A stretch of DNA of 64,000 nucleotides from an uncultured Bacteroidaceae bacterium (GCA_905234605.1 CAJOIE010000001.1:124001-188000), one strand, 5' to 3'; numbered from the stretch's first letter, positions 54,524-63,159 are shown. A program made the numbers and translations. The notes: a model not told the origin generated them from the sequence alone.

Positions 54524-56839
54524 TCATTGACCCTTCGTGCCCCAAGGCTGGTCGGTGTCGTAATCGTCGGCCTCGACGCCACGTGCAGCGGTTGATGAGT
54601 CCCACTGCTGGTCGTCGGGGTAGTCGGTAGCCTCGACGCCACGTGCAGCGTTGCTCTTGTCCCACTGCTGGTCGTCGGGATAGCCCTCGCCCTCAATGTT
54701 GGGAGTGGCAGGCGTCGCTTTCGTGGTGAAGTGCAGCACGGGGCCATAGGCTGTGCCCATCTCATTGATGGCGAAGGCACGCACATAGTAGGTGGTCTCG
54801 GGCTGCAAGCCCGTGAGCTTGGCTGTGAGTTCACGCGCTGTGCCGCAGCTGGTGTGGCTGTCGCTGAGTGTGGGCTCGGCAGTGGTGGCCCAGACAAAGC
54901 CCGCCTGCGAGATAGTGCCGTGACCGTCGCTGCTGACAGTTGCCGCAATGGTGGCCGACTGATGCGTAAGGGCGGAGAGGCTCACTGCCGAGAGTGAGGG
55001 TGGCTTCACCTCGAAAGGTGTGGTGAAAGTGATGTCCTGCCCGTAGTAGGTCTTGCCCGTGGAGGCCACCACGTAGGCACGGACATGGTAGGTGGTGTTC
55101 TCGCTGAGGGCCGTCAGCTGAACGGTGAAGGTGTTGCCAACGGCGGTTGCGGTGGCATGTGCTCCCGTCCGCAACGGCGAAGGGCTGGTGCTCCAGCATA
55201 CACCACTCTCCTCCACCTCGTTGCCGCCGAGGGCCACAATGGTGCCGCCCGACATGGCCGAGGTGGCAGTCACACCGGTGGCTGCCTGCGTGCTGAGCTC
55301 CACGTCGCCGTAGGCCGTGGTGAACTGTACGGCATCGCCGTAGCTGACGCCATACTGGTTGCGCGCGTAGGCGCGTACATAATATATAGTATGTGGCTCC
55401 AGGCCTGTGAGCATACTGCTGAAGGTGCCCTTGGAGGTGCGTGCGCCAAGGTCGGTCCTGGCTGCGGCAATGGTGGGCTGGGGCTCGGTGCTCCACACAT
55501 GACCGTAGGCCGTCACTCCCGTGCTTACGCCCAGGTCGGTGAGGTTGCCTGTGGCTTCAGCACTGGCAGCGGTCACAGCCTTCACCTCGCCTGTCTCCAC
55601 GGTGGGCTGACCGGGAGCACGCTCAGTGGTGAAGCGTTGCTGTGCGCTGTAGGCAGTGCCCACGTCGTTGGTGGCATAGGCACGTACATAGTAGGTGGTG
55701 GCAGGTTGCAGCGAGGTGGCCACGTAGGTGTAGTCGGCGGGACGAGCAACATCGCCCAGGTCGCAGCGCAAGGTGCTCGCAGTGGTGGGATTAGGTTCCG
55801 TGCCCCACACGAAACCGTGGTGGGTGATGCGCGAACTGCCTATGGCCACGACGGCACCCATCAGCTGTGCGCTCGAGGCAGAGATGTCGTCTATGCCTGT
55901 CAGGGCTACAGTGGGCTCGCTTTCTGCCACGACAGTCATGGTCACAGGTATCTGCTTCTCCTGTCCGTCGACGCCTACGGTGACGTAGCCCTGATAGCTG
56001 CCCTCAGCGAGTGAGGCGCGGTCTACAGCTACGGTTATAGTCTCGGCATAAGTGAATTGGCCTCTCTGTTTGTCAGGGTGTATCCAGTCGTTGGATGGTG
56101 TGAGGGTGTAGGCCACGAGTGTCCGGCTGGCATCTGGATTGGTGAGCTGCACCTGCAAGGCTGTCGTTGTGCTGCCGAAGTCGAGGGCTTCGGGTGTCAC
56201 CTCAATGGGCAGACCCTCGTCGACCGTCATCGTGACCCTCACGGTCTGGCTGCCGCCATTGCTGGCCACGGCTATTGTCTGCGAGTAGCTGCCACGGCTG
56301 AGGTGCGAGCGGTCCACGGTGACCACGACACTGGCCTGCTGTCCCACCCCTGTGGTGCCGGACTTAGGCTGGCAGTCGAGCCACGCCACATCCTCGCTCA
56401 CCTGCCACGTGAGGGCGGCAGCCCCCGTGTTGCGTATGTCGAGGGTGAGCGTGGTGGCCGTGGAGCCGAAGTCGAGCGATGTGGCAGAGAGATAGAGCTG
56501 CGGTGCTGAGGGAGTAAGCTGGAGGTCGAGCGTGGAAGTCTTGCCGCCCCGCACCTCGACAGTCTTCTGTGTGTGCTCATAGCCTTGCTTGGTGGCCTGC
56601 ACGGTGTAGGAGCCCATGTCGATGTCGGCGAAGGTGTAGCGGCCGTCGGTCGAGGTGGTGAAGCTCTTGCCCGAGGGGGTGAGGCTCACGCTAACACCCG
56701 CGAGGGCACGGCCCGTGGTGGCGTCGGTGATGATGCCTGCCACGTTGCCCACAGTGTCAAGCTCGTCCTTGGCACACGCGATGAGCAGACTGAGACAGCA
56801 CACCACAAGCGCACCTGCTGAAAGGAGTCGGTTGGTCAT
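54524..56839 (-). CDS. Surface lipoprotein with CarboxypepD-like, BACON and fibronectin-type repeats
   Basis: 771 residues from ATG 56839; ATG 56851 is possible but overlaps the previous stop. Lipobox LLIAC is followed by AKDELD (surface signal). Order: carboxypeptidase-regulatory-like fold (about 30-110, GIITDATTGRALAGVSVSL), two BACON-like domains (about 115-305, LDFGSTATTLTLDIRNTG and LDFGSTTTALQVQLTNPD), four fibronectin-type modules (about 308-715, each with TTYYVRAYA-like ends), and a tail of 20-residue repeats (PDDQQWD, AARGVEA). A likely multidomain adhesin or carbohydrate-binding stalk; no enzyme domain is seen. Confidence 0.88.
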   Translation of the reverse strand: MTNRLLSAGALVVCCLSLLIACAKDELDTVGNVAGIITDATTGRALAGVSVSLTPSGKSFTTSTDGRYTFADIDMGSYTVQATKQGYEHTQKTVEVRGGKTSTLDLQLTPSAPQLYLSATSLDFGSTATTLTLDIRNTGAAALTWQVSEDVAWLDCQPKSGTTGVGQQASVVVTVDRSHLSRGSYSQTIAVASNGGSQTVRVTMTVDEGLPIEVTPEALDFGSTTTALQVQLTNPDASRTLVAYTLTPSNDWIHPDKQRGQFTYAETITVAVDRASLAEGSYQGYVTVGVDGQEKQIPVTMTVVAESEPTVALTGIDDISASSAQLMGAVVAIGSSRITHHGFVWGTEPNPTTASTLRCDLGDVARPADYTYVATSLQPATTYYVRAYATNDVGTAYSAQQRFTTERAPGQPTVETGEVKAVTAASAEATGNLTDLGVSTGVTAYGHVWSTEPQPTIAAARTDLGARTSKGTFSSMLTGLEPHTIYYVRAYARNQYGVSYGDAVQFTTAYGDVELSTQAATGVTATSAMSGGTIVALGGNEVEESGVCWSTSPSPLRTGAHATATAVGNTFTVQLTALSENTTYHVRAYVVASTGKTYYGQDITFTTPFEVKPPSLSAVSLSALTHQSATIAATVSSDGHGTISQAGFVWATTAEPTLSDSHTSCGTARELTAKLTGLQPETTYYVRAFAINEMGTAYGPVLHFTTKATPATPNIEGEGYPDDQQWDKSNAARGVEATDYPDDQQWDSSTAARGVEADDYDTDQPWGTKGQ
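54541..54690. repeat. 60-bp minisatellite inside the C-terminal tail of the surface lipoprotein
   Basis: Near-identical 60-bp units begin at 54541 and 54601, with a partial third at 54661; each holds CTGGTCG and CTCGACGCCACGTGCAGCG at fixed spacing. They encode 20-residue repeats with PDDQQWD and AARGVEA. Period is an exact multiple of three, so copy change would keep the frame. Confidence 0.85.
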
Positions 56840-56850
56840 GTGTCTTTGCA

Positions 56851-57705
56851 TTAGAAGGTTAGCCGAAAGGAGATGCCTGCCGTGGCACCGGAGGGTGTGA
56901 GCATAGCCGTGGGACTGACGCGTAGCTGCTCGTCGCGGCGCACACGTATCTGCGTGGCACCCGGAGCCACTGCGGCATCGACCACGCTCCACACCATCAA
57001 GGCACCTGTCACGCCGATGGCCACGTTACGCGCTGTCTCGAAGTTGTCGGCACGGGTCTTGTAGGTCGTGGCATGACGCGGTTGCTCGTGCATCTTGGCC
57101 ACGTAGCTCGACCGCTCGTTCTCGCAGTAGACGATGGCTCCCACACCCACTGCTGCACCGGCCAGCATGCCTATGCCCTTGGCCTTGCTGCCCTTATATA
57201 GCTGGCCAGCACCGGGCACGACGGACATCACGGCAGGCAGGACACCATAGGAGCGGGTCACATCGAAACGGTCGAAGACGGCCGCCTCGCCCTGGTCGCT
57301 GACAGCAAAGAGGGCATAATAAGTGTAGGTGCCCGCGCGGAACTCCCAGTAGTCGTCGACCTGCTGGGCGTGGAACACGGGCGTACTGGCCTCGCCGGTG
57401 AACACGATGCGGAACTGCACGGCGGTAAGTGCCGTCTCGCCCGTCTGAGTGTTGGTCATCTCGGTGGTGGCCGTGCTGCGCAGGTTATTGGTCTGTCCTA
57501 TGCGCTCGGCCAGACGCTCGACACGGTGCTGTCGCAAGGCATCCAAATCGGCACCGTCGGAGCGCACGATGGCAAAATAGTAACTATGGTTGGTGCGCTG
57601 GGCATTGAGATGGCCCTCTCCCCGACTGACCCAGCGGGGCTTGGGGGCAGCAATGGCATACATGCCCGCAACGACGGCAAGAAAGAGAAAGACTAAGCGT
57701 TTCAT
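56851..57705 (-). CDS. DUF5683-type membrane-associated protein
   Basis: 284 residues, signal peptide MKRLVFLFLAVVAGMYAIA. The later part has the DUF5683 hallmark SVVPGAGQLYKGSKAKGIGM, with a hydrophobic hairpin (MLAGAAVGVGAIVYC), and a second one near 225 (AIGVTGALMVWSVVDAA). The first 150 residues are a soluble domain (SYYFAIVRSDGADLDALRQH) not typical of the short family members. Function unknown; an envelope role is likely. The gene for the repeat lipoprotein starts 12 bases later. Confidence 0.78.
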   Translation of the reverse strand: MKRLVFLFLAVVAGMYAIAAPKPRWVSRGEGHLNAQRTNHSYYFAIVRSDGADLDALRQHRVERLAERIGQTNNLRSTATTEMTNTQTGETALTAVQFRIVFTGEASTPVFHAQQVDDYWEFRAGTYTYYALFAVSDQGEAAVFDRFDVTRSYGVLPAVMSVVPGAGQLYKGSKAKGIGMLAGAAVGVGAIVYCENERSSYVAKMHEQPRHATTYKTRADNFETARNVAIGVTGALMVWSVVDAAVAPGATQIRVRRDEQLRVSPTAMLTPSGATAGISFRLTF

Positions 57706-57710
57706 GGATG

Positions 57711-57718
57711 CAAATGTA
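57711..57718 (-). promoter_or_regulatory. Promoter -7 element for the DUF5683 gene, nearly leaderless
   Basis: TACATTTG on the minus strand, exact TAnnTTTG match, with only five bases (CATCC) before the ATG at 57705. The signal peptide starts at that ATG, so the start is secure. The other 113 bases of the gap to 57832 hold nothing I can name. Confidence 0.55.
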
Positions 57719-57831
57719 GCACCTTGCGCTTTGCCGCCTCTTTCGATTTAGTTAAACTGTGTTAACCTTGTGGATGTTACCCAAGAGGCGCATGACCATC
57801 CATTTTCTTGCATTGACTAATGCGGATGCTC

Positions 57832-58494
57832 TCAGTCCTCGGCCCGCATCTTGGGCATGCTCCAGTGGTAGTGCACAGAGAGCATGCGTATGGCAATGAC
57901 CACGAAGGAGGAGATGATGGCACAAGCCTCCACCTTCCACCCCGCGCTGTGGCAGGCCACGTAGACCACGCCTCCGGCAAGGGCGGCAAGGGCATATATC
58001 TCCTTGCGGAAGATGAGGGGCACCTCGTTCATCAGCACATCGCGCACTACACCGCCGCCGGCTCCTGTGACGCAGCCCATGCAAATGGCAGCCCAGTAGG
58101 GCAAACCGAGGGCAAGGGTCTTCTCTATGCCTATGGCGTTGAACAGGGACAGGCCTATGCAGTCGAAGAGGAACCACGTGTTGTTCTGCTTGACGAGCCA
58201 CTTGCGGAAGAGTATCACCCACACGAGGCCGAAGATGCAGCAGCCGAGGTAGATGGGGTTGGTCATCCAGAAGGGTGTCAGGCCGAGAATGATGTCGCGC
58301 ATGGTGCCGCCGCCCATGGCTGTGCCTGTGCCCACGATGAAGGCCCCGAAGACATCGAACTGCTTGGCGGCGGAGAGGCGGACGCCCGACACGGCACCTG
58401 CAATGGTGGCAATACACTCAAGGAAGACGAAGAAGGCTGGGATACGTATGGCTTCGCCGAGCTCGAGGCAGAAGGAATAGATGTAGTCGAACAT
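57832..58494 (-). CDS. Trimeric intracellular cation channel (TRIC/UPF0126, YicG-like) protein
   Basis: 220 residues with seven hydrophobic segments and the two family repeats: AISGVRLSAAKQFDVFGAF then TAMGGGTMRDIILG, and VTGAGGGVVRDVLMNEVPL with the paired GGG/RD motifs in each. Bacterial TRIC proteins are potassium-permeable channels of the inner membrane. It precedes no obvious partner. Start ATG 58494 is the only good one. Confidence 0.93.
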   Translation of the reverse strand: MFDYIYSFCLELGEAIRIPAFFVFLECIATIAGAVSGVRLSAAKQFDVFGAFIVGTGTAMGGGTMRDIILGLTPFWMTNPIYLGCCIFGLVWVILFRKWLVKQNNTWFLFDCIGLSLFNAIGIEKTLALGLPYWAAICMGCVTGAGGGVVRDVLMNEVPLIFRKEIYALAALAGGVVYVACHSAGWKVEACAIISSFVVIAIRMLSVHYHWSMPKMRAED

Positions 58495-58524
58495 GGAGGA
58501 AGAAGATATGGTGCCTGGGCACGG

Positions 58525-59766
58525 TTAGTGGGTCATGGTGCTCACCTGGCTGTAGCCCACGAGGGCATCGTAGCGTGCACCCTGGGGGCGGTAGTAGACG
58601 AGGATGGTGTATTCGTTCTCTGTCTGATAGTGGTCGCCCTCGGTGCGGGCGGTGACGCCACGACCCTCTGGCGAGAGCTGGCGGAACTGGTAGTTGTAGT
58701 AGCCCTGCTTGAGCAGTACTGCACAGCGGTATACGCCTGCCGCCTCATCGTAGCTCATGCGGCAGCGGGGGTCGGGGAAGCCATTGTCCCACAGTCCGCA
58801 CACATAGACATCGCCTCCGGCAAGGAGAGGGCTCTCCAGGGCAAAGTGTGTCATGACGTACTCTGTCTGCGTGTCGTTGTCCTCGTCGCTGGAATGGCGG
58901 ACCACGTAGGCTCCGTTGACATCCTGGTCGTAGGTGTAGCTGCGGGCAGGCTGCACGCCGAAGAGCCAGGCCTCATAGTAAGGGTCGGCCCACGCCATGC
59001 GGTCGACACCCAGACCTGCGACATGCATGTCGAGCACCTCGCACTTGTGGAACTCGGCCCCGGCGGTGAAGATGAGCTCACGCCGGTGGTCCCACACGGC
59101 TCCTGCGGCATTCTGCTTGCTGGGCGGCAGATGGCTGACGGCATTGTCGGCACGACGGTTCTGCATCACCACCGTGTAGAGTTCACGCTGCGGGTCGACC
59201 ACACGGCAGTTGCCGTAGCCGACGCTGAACGTCACCTGCTGGTGGTGCTGCTGGAAGTCGATGTCGGTGTTGGTGCTGACAGTGGCCGCTACGCTCATCT
59301 CGGGGCGCAGGAGCATGAAGCAGGCCTCGGCTACAGGCATAGCCTCAGAGCTGTAGGCTTCGGCATAGATGCTAACACGATAGTTGCCTGGGAGGAGCAG
59401 CCGCACATCGTCGTTGGGGAGGCGCAGGTTGTAGTGGGTGTAGAGGACTGAGGTGTTGAAGCTGTTCTCGTAGTCGTCGATGGGTTGGTCGTTGAAGCCC
59501 TCGAGCCATTCGCTCTCAAACACCTGTGTGGCCGGTGTCCAGTCGGCATTGCATAGTTCTACATGGTAGACGAAGCGAGTGTAGGCATGTGTGAAGTGGT
59601 CGAAGCTGATTTCCACGGGCTTGCCCACACGCACCACAGGCATGGCCAGCACATCGTCGCCTGCCACGACGCGCACAGTGTGAACGTCGGGCATGAGGCT
59701 GCGCGTGAGCTGGGCACAGCCAGGAACAGCCACGAGCCAGAGCAGGGCGAGGAGGCGGACAGACAC
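58525..59766 (-). CDS. DUF5103 secreted protein
   Basis: 413 residues from GTG 59766; signal peptide (VRLLALLWLVAVPGCAQ), with a VPGC that could be a lipobox. DUF5103 blocks: LNADWTP-like ELCNADWTPATQ, YTHYNLRLPNDDVRLLLPGNY (read in parts), and VYVCGLWDNGFPDPRCRMSYDE near the end. The family is nearly confined to Bacteroidota, is found in the cell envelope, and has no proven role. 17 bases separate it from the PqqD gene upstream on this strand. Confidence 0.9.
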   Translation of the reverse strand: MSVRLLALLWLVAVPGCAQLTRSLMPDVHTVRVVAGDDVLAMPVVRVGKPVEISFDHFTHAYTRFVYHVELCNADWTPATQVFESEWLEGFNDQPIDDYENSFNTSVLYTHYNLRLPNDDVRLLLPGNYRVSIYAEAYSSEAMPVAEACFMLLRPEMSVAATVSTNTDIDFQQHHQQVTFSVGYGNCRVVDPQRELYTVVMQNRRADNAVSHLPPSKQNAAGAVWDHRRELIFTAGAEFHKCEVLDMHVAGLGVDRMAWADPYYEAWLFGVQPARSYTYDQDVNGAYVVRHSSDEDNDTQTEYVMTHFALESPLLAGGDVYVCGLWDNGFPDPRCRMSYDEAAGVYRCAVLLKQGYYNYQFRQLSPEGRGVTARTEGDHYQTENEYTILVYYRPQGARYDALVGYSQVSTMTH

Positions 59767-59783
59767 TGGGTTTATGTGTGAGG

Positions 59784-60050
59784 CTACTCAGCCAAACCGT
59801 TGGCCACCCAGTCGCCAAGCATGCGCTTGACATCGGCAAGGGCCGTAGCCTCATCGACCTCATACTCGTCGGTGAGGAGGCGGGCCATCTGTGGCGCATC
59901 GAACTCAGTGCCGGCCACTTTGCGCCACAGGTAGGCGGCACTCTCGTTGAGACTTATCACCTTGGAGAAGTCGATGTTCTCCTTGCCATGGGCAACGACT
60001 ACGGCCTCGCCGCAGACGTCCATGAGCTCAAAACCTTTCTTGATTTGCAT
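59784..60050 (-). CDS. PqqD-family peptide-binding protein
   Basis: 88 residues from ATG 60050 (MQIKKGFELMDVCGEAVVV). PqqD fold (RiPP recognition element): DFSKVISLNESAAYLWRKV and LTDEYEVDEATALADVKRML. PqqD proteins bind leader peptides of ribosomally made natural products and present them to modifying enzymes. No radical SAM partner is nearby; its neighbours are an S24-type peptidase (14 bases upstream) and an HprK-like ATPase. Confidence 0.88.
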   Translation of the reverse strand: MQIKKGFELMDVCGEAVVVAHGKENIDFSKVISLNESAAYLWRKVAGTEFDAPQMARLLTDEYEVDEATALADVKRMLGDWVANGLAE

Positions 60051-60064
60051 GTTAGGATGAGTAT

Positions 60065-60616
60065 TTATACCGTCTGTTTGTATATGAATAGGAGCACACG
60101 CCGCACCGGCAACAGGTGCCGCCACAGGCGTATGCGGCGACACAGACACGGGTCGGAGGCCTCAACGACATGTCCGCCCGGACGTATGTACTTGGTCACG
60201 ATGCCGCAGACATCGGCCGTGGTGCAGTGCTCGGTGCCACGCAGGTTGCCGTCGCCCATGAGGGTGATGGAGCCGTCGGGCGTGATGTCTGTTATGCGGT
60301 GCAGCACGAACTGCCCCTCGGAGATTTCTGCAAGGATGGCATCGCCCACGTGCAGTTCCTGCCAGGGTGCGAGCTCCACCTTGTCGCGCAGGTGCTCCAG
60401 AAAGGGGCGCATGCTGTAGCCCTTCACCGAGATGACGGCGCGTTCCCCGCCAGCCACCACACGGCGCACTATTGGCAACAGCTTGTCGTTGGGCAGCTCC
60501 ACACGCCGGAGCGTGGCAGCCTCGGCATCGGCATAGCGACGCTCATTGGCTCGGCGCCACGGGGTGCCAAGCCAGCGGGCGGTGCGTTTTATGAATGCTT
60601 TCACTGGCATGAGCAT
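60065..60616 (-). CDS. S24/S26-type peptidase-like protein
   Basis: 183 residues from ATG 60616, which shares one base with the stop of the upstream gene (TGATG); ATG 60610 is possible. The signal-peptidase-like core is ISVKGYSMRPFLEH (Ser in GYSMRP) followed by VGDAILAEI and FVLHRITDI, then a GDGNLRGTE block. The second catalytic residue may be the His in LHRI, as in archaeal or SipW-type enzymes, since no Lys is at the usual place. A C-terminal hydrophobic stretch (WRHLLPVRRVLLFIY) may anchor it. It may cleave a peptide handled by the PqqD protein. Confidence 0.78.
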   Translation of the reverse strand: MLMPVKAFIKRTARWLGTPWRRANERRYADAEAATLRRVELPNDKLLPIVRRVVAGGERAVISVKGYSMRPFLEHLRDKVELAPWQELHVGDAILAEISEGQFVLHRITDITPDGSITLMGDGNLRGTEHCTTADVCGIVTKYIRPGGHVVEASDPCLCRRIRLWRHLLPVRRVLLFIYKQTV

Positions 60617-61509
60617 CAGCTTACTGCAATGGCATCGTGGCACACGTGCGCAGCCTCGGCGTCAGGACGGCAGCCCAACAGGTAGACGGGTGTGTTGCCA
60701 AGCAGACGCGAGATGGCGGCACAGATGCCGGTATAGACTCGCCCGTCCCACTTCATCGAGCTAACGGCAGGCAAGAGCATGGCAAACGCCTCAAGGGGCT
60801 TCATGGGGCGGATGGTGTTCACTGGCTTCTGCTCAATGCGGGTGACGGCCCCCACGGGAGCATTGATGTTGCGATAGCAAGGTGTCTTGCCGCTCCATGG
60901 CGAGCCGAAGATGATGGTCTTGCCATCAATGATGCGCACGACGGGGTTGTCATCGTTCATCAGGTCGCAGCCTGGTATGTTCTTATACCATAAATATGTA
61001 TGTGTGCTCTTGCCTGTGCCCGAGGGTGCGGTGAAGAGGTAGCCATAGCCTTTGTGGCGTATCACAGAGGCGTGCATGAGCAACGTGTCGGTCTGGGCTG
61101 CGGCGAAGGCATAAGCCATCATCATGCCATTGTTGAGGCCAAAGGTCTGCCTATGCACAGCATCGGAGAGCAGCACGGCACGGCAGCGACTGAAGGCCTT
61201 CTCGGCAATGAGGCAGCAGCACATCTCGCCACCGTCGCACGTAGGGAGGCTTATCTCGAAGGCATAGGTCTGCATGTCGGCCGTGCGGTAGACACCATGG
61301 TTGGCTCCGCCGCAGTCGAACTGGCCAATCTCTTCCATGTCGCTGAAATCGGGTGCCGTGCCACGCTCCACAGTCATATCGACAAGAGCATCGGCACAGG
61401 CATCGGCAATGAAAGGCTGGAAAGAAGGCAGGATGGTGGCTCCATCCAGCCCGTCGGCGAAGTGGAACGTGAGATGGTGGCGTGCCACTTCGTAGTGTTC
61501 GGTGGTCAT
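60616..61509 (-). CDS. HprK-like P-loop ATPase/kinase of a PqqD cassette
   Basis: 297 residues from ATG 61509 (MTTEHYEVARHHLTFHF). Walker A is APSGTGKST; after it MNDDNPVVRI and FGSPWSGKTPCYRN match the HPr-kinase-like C-terminal domain. Related proteins phosphorylate peptides in lasso-type RiPP pathways or act as serine kinases. The first 150 residues are poorly conserved. It is the first gene of a compact three-gene cassette that overlaps its partners by one base and 14-base gaps. Confidence 0.82.
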   Translation of the reverse strand: MTTEHYEVARHHLTFHFADGLDGATILPSFQPFIADACADALVDMTVERGTAPDFSDMEEIGQFDCGGANHGVYRTADMQTYAFEISLPTCDGGEMCCCLIAEKAFSRCRAVLLSDAVHRQTFGLNNGMMMAYAFAAAQTDTLLMHASVIRHKGYGYLFTAPSGTGKSTHTYLWYKNIPGCDLMNDDNPVVRIIDGKTIIFGSPWSGKTPCYRNINAPVGAVTRIEQKPVNTIRPMKPLEAFAMLLPAVSSMKWDGRVYTGICAAISRLLGNTPVYLLGCRPDAEAAHVCHDAIAVS

Positions 61510-61522
61510 CTGTGAGTAAGTA

Positions 61523-62044
61523 CTATTGGTATGAGGTGCCGCCCTGTGCATCGGCATCGGCCGCTGCCGGGGCAGGTTGATGCATGTCAGCAGGAGCGGG
61601 AGCAGCTGGCACGGCATCATCGAGCATGACAGGCGGCTGCCATGCCTCAGGGGTGAACGTGAACTGGGTGGCCTCCAAGAGCTCCACCTGCATGTCGGAA
61701 AGCTTGGCCTGCTTCTTCTGCACTGCACGCCACATGCGCTCGGCACGCTTCTGGCTCTTGGCGAAGACGACGGCACACACGGGGTTGCTCACATGGTGTA
61801 TGTTTTCCATGTAGTACTGCAGCTGAAGGCTGTATAGCGCACGCTCGCAGAGCATCTTGTGGGAGTCGACCCATGCACTGTCGAGCTCCTGCACGGGGGT
61901 GATGCAGGTGCGGTGGTCGGTGAGCGAAGTGGCCACACCGAAGATGTACACCCGCTGCACCTTGGGCGTCTGGTCGGCTGCCTGAGCTGCAACGGCACAG
62001 AGCAGCACAACGACGAGGAGGAACGGGCGGAAGAAGCTTTTCAT
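61523..62044 (-). CDS. Small secreted protein of unknown function
   Basis: 173 residues from ATG 62044 with signal peptide MKSFFRPFLLVVVLLCAVAAQA. The mature part has VYIFGVATSLTDHRTCITPV and a hydrophilic helix (KSQKRAERMWRAVQKKQAKL), then an Ala/Pro-rich tail. I do not recognise it; similar small secreted proteins often lie next to rpoD in this group. Thirteen bases separate it from the HprK-like gene, so it may belong to the cassette's transcript. Confidence 0.75.
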   Translation of the reverse strand: MKSFFRPFLLVVVLLCAVAAQAADQTPKVQRVYIFGVATSLTDHRTCITPVQELDSAWVDSHKMLCERALYSLQLQYYMENIHHVSNPVCAVVFAKSQKRAERMWRAVQKKQAKLSDMQVELLEATQFTFTPEAWQPPVMLDDAVPAAPAPADMHQPAPAAADADAQGGTSYQ

Positions 62045-62108
62045 CGCGAGGAGGGTGCTATGGGGTGACTGGAAACAGGCCAAATGCCGACAATATACAA
62101 GACGCATG

Positions 62109-62969
62109 TCAGCCGAGATAGGACTTGAGGAGTTTGCTCTTGGAGTTGGTGCGCAGGCGGCGTATGGCTTTCTCCTTAATCTGACGCACACGCTCGCGTG
62201 TGAGGTTGAACTTGTCGCCTATCTCCTCAAGGGTCATCTCCTGATGGTTGATGCCGAAGAACATCTCCACAATCTGCTTCTCGCGGTCGCTGAGAGTGGA
62301 CAGCGCACGGTCTATCTCGCGGCTGAGGCTCTCATTGACCAGTCCCCTGTCGGCCATAGGGCTGTCGTCGTTGACTATCACGTCGAGCAGTGTGTTGTCT
62401 TCACCCTCCACGAAGGGAGCGTCCACTGAGATGTGCCGCCCGCTGACCTTGAGCGTGTCGCTAATCTTGTCGACGGGAATGTCGAGTTCCTCGGCCAGCT
62501 CGTCGGGACTCGGCCGGCGCTCGTTCTCCTGCTCGAACTTGGAGAGTGCCTTGCTTATCTTGTTGAGTGAGCCCACCTGATTGAGGGGCAGGCGCACGAT
62601 GCGGCTCTGCTCGGCGAGTGCCTGCAAAATGCTTTGGCGTATCCACCACACAGCGTAGGAGATGAACTTGAAGCCTCGTGTCTCATCGAATTTCTCGGCA
62701 GCCTTGATGAGGCCGAGGTTGCCCTCGTTGATAAGGTCGGGCAGGCTCAGTCCCTGGTTCTGGTACTGCTTGGCCACGCTGACCACGAAGCGCAGGTTGG
62801 CACGCGTCAGCTTCTCCAATGCCGCACGGTCGCCTTTGCGGATGCGCTGTGCGAGCTCCACCTCTTCCTCCACGGTGATGAGGTCCTCGCGGCCAATCTC
62901 CTGAAGGTATTTGTCGAGCGATGCACTCTCGCGGTTGGTGATGCTCTTGGTAATCTTAAGTTGTCTCAT
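62109..62969 (-). CDS. rpoD: Primary RNA polymerase sigma factor (RpoD/SigA of Bacteroidota)
   Basis: 286 residues, short because the primary sigma of this phylum lacks the long region 1.1. Region 1.2 is [16 protein letters not shown]; region 2 runs from [16 protein letters not shown] through [15 protein letters not shown]; region 3 is [16 protein letters not shown]; region 4.2 is [19 protein letters not shown]. It is the factor that reads TAnnTTTG promoters, which matches the promoters annotated in this window. Own promoter with both elements lies upstream. Confidence 0.97.
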   Translation of the reverse strand: MRQLKITKSITNRESASLDKYLQEIGREDLITVEEEVELAQRIRKGDRAALEKLTRANLRFVVSVAKQYQNQGLSLPDLINEGNLGLIKAAEKFDETRGFKFISYAVWWIRQSILQALAEQSRIVRLPLNQVGSLNKISKALSKFEQENERRPSPDELAEELDIPVDKISDTLKVSGRHISVDAPFVEGEDNTLLDVIVNDDSPMADRGLVNESLSREIDRALSTLSDREKQIVEMFFGINHQEMTLEEIGDKFNLTRERVRQIKEKAIRRLRTNSKSKLLKSYLG

Positions 62970-62999
62970 TAGTCTTTACATGTAGGCTGTTGAAGCGTG

Positions 63000-63032
63000 C
63001 AAAAGTAGGCATTTATTGCTTACGCGCGCAAA
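63000..63032 (-). promoter_or_regulatory. Complete Bacteroidota promoter (-33 and -7) for rpoD
   Basis: On the minus strand TTTG at 63032-63029 and TACTTTTG at 63007-63000 are separated by 21 bases, the expected spacing. The leader would be about 27 bases. This is the only promoter in the window for which I see both elements. Confidence 0.75.
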
Positions 63033-63058
63033 CATATATAGGTTAATTTAGGTTGAAG

Positions 63059-63108
63059 CGAGACACGGAGGCACAAAGATTGAGTTTTCTTTGTGCCTCC
63101 ATGTCTCG
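63059..63108 (-). terminator. Long hairpin between the HtrA and rpoD genes
   Basis: Arms of 21 bp with one mismatch (63059-63079 and 63088-63108; right arm begins TCTTTGTGCC) around eight bases. It lies 50-100 bases past the HtrA stop and just before the rpoD promoter, so it probably insulates rpoD. No T-tract on the minus strand. Confidence 0.6.
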
Positions 63109-63159
63109 GGCAGGCTCCTGGCCTGCTGTTTGCTGCTATGCGGAACTGCTATGCCGGCC

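Noticed and set aside
54541..54690. 60-bp repeat as part of the TGCA array family
   Set aside because: It is inside a gene, has a 60-bp period fitting codons, and its TGCA occurs once per unit only as part of CGTGCAGCG.
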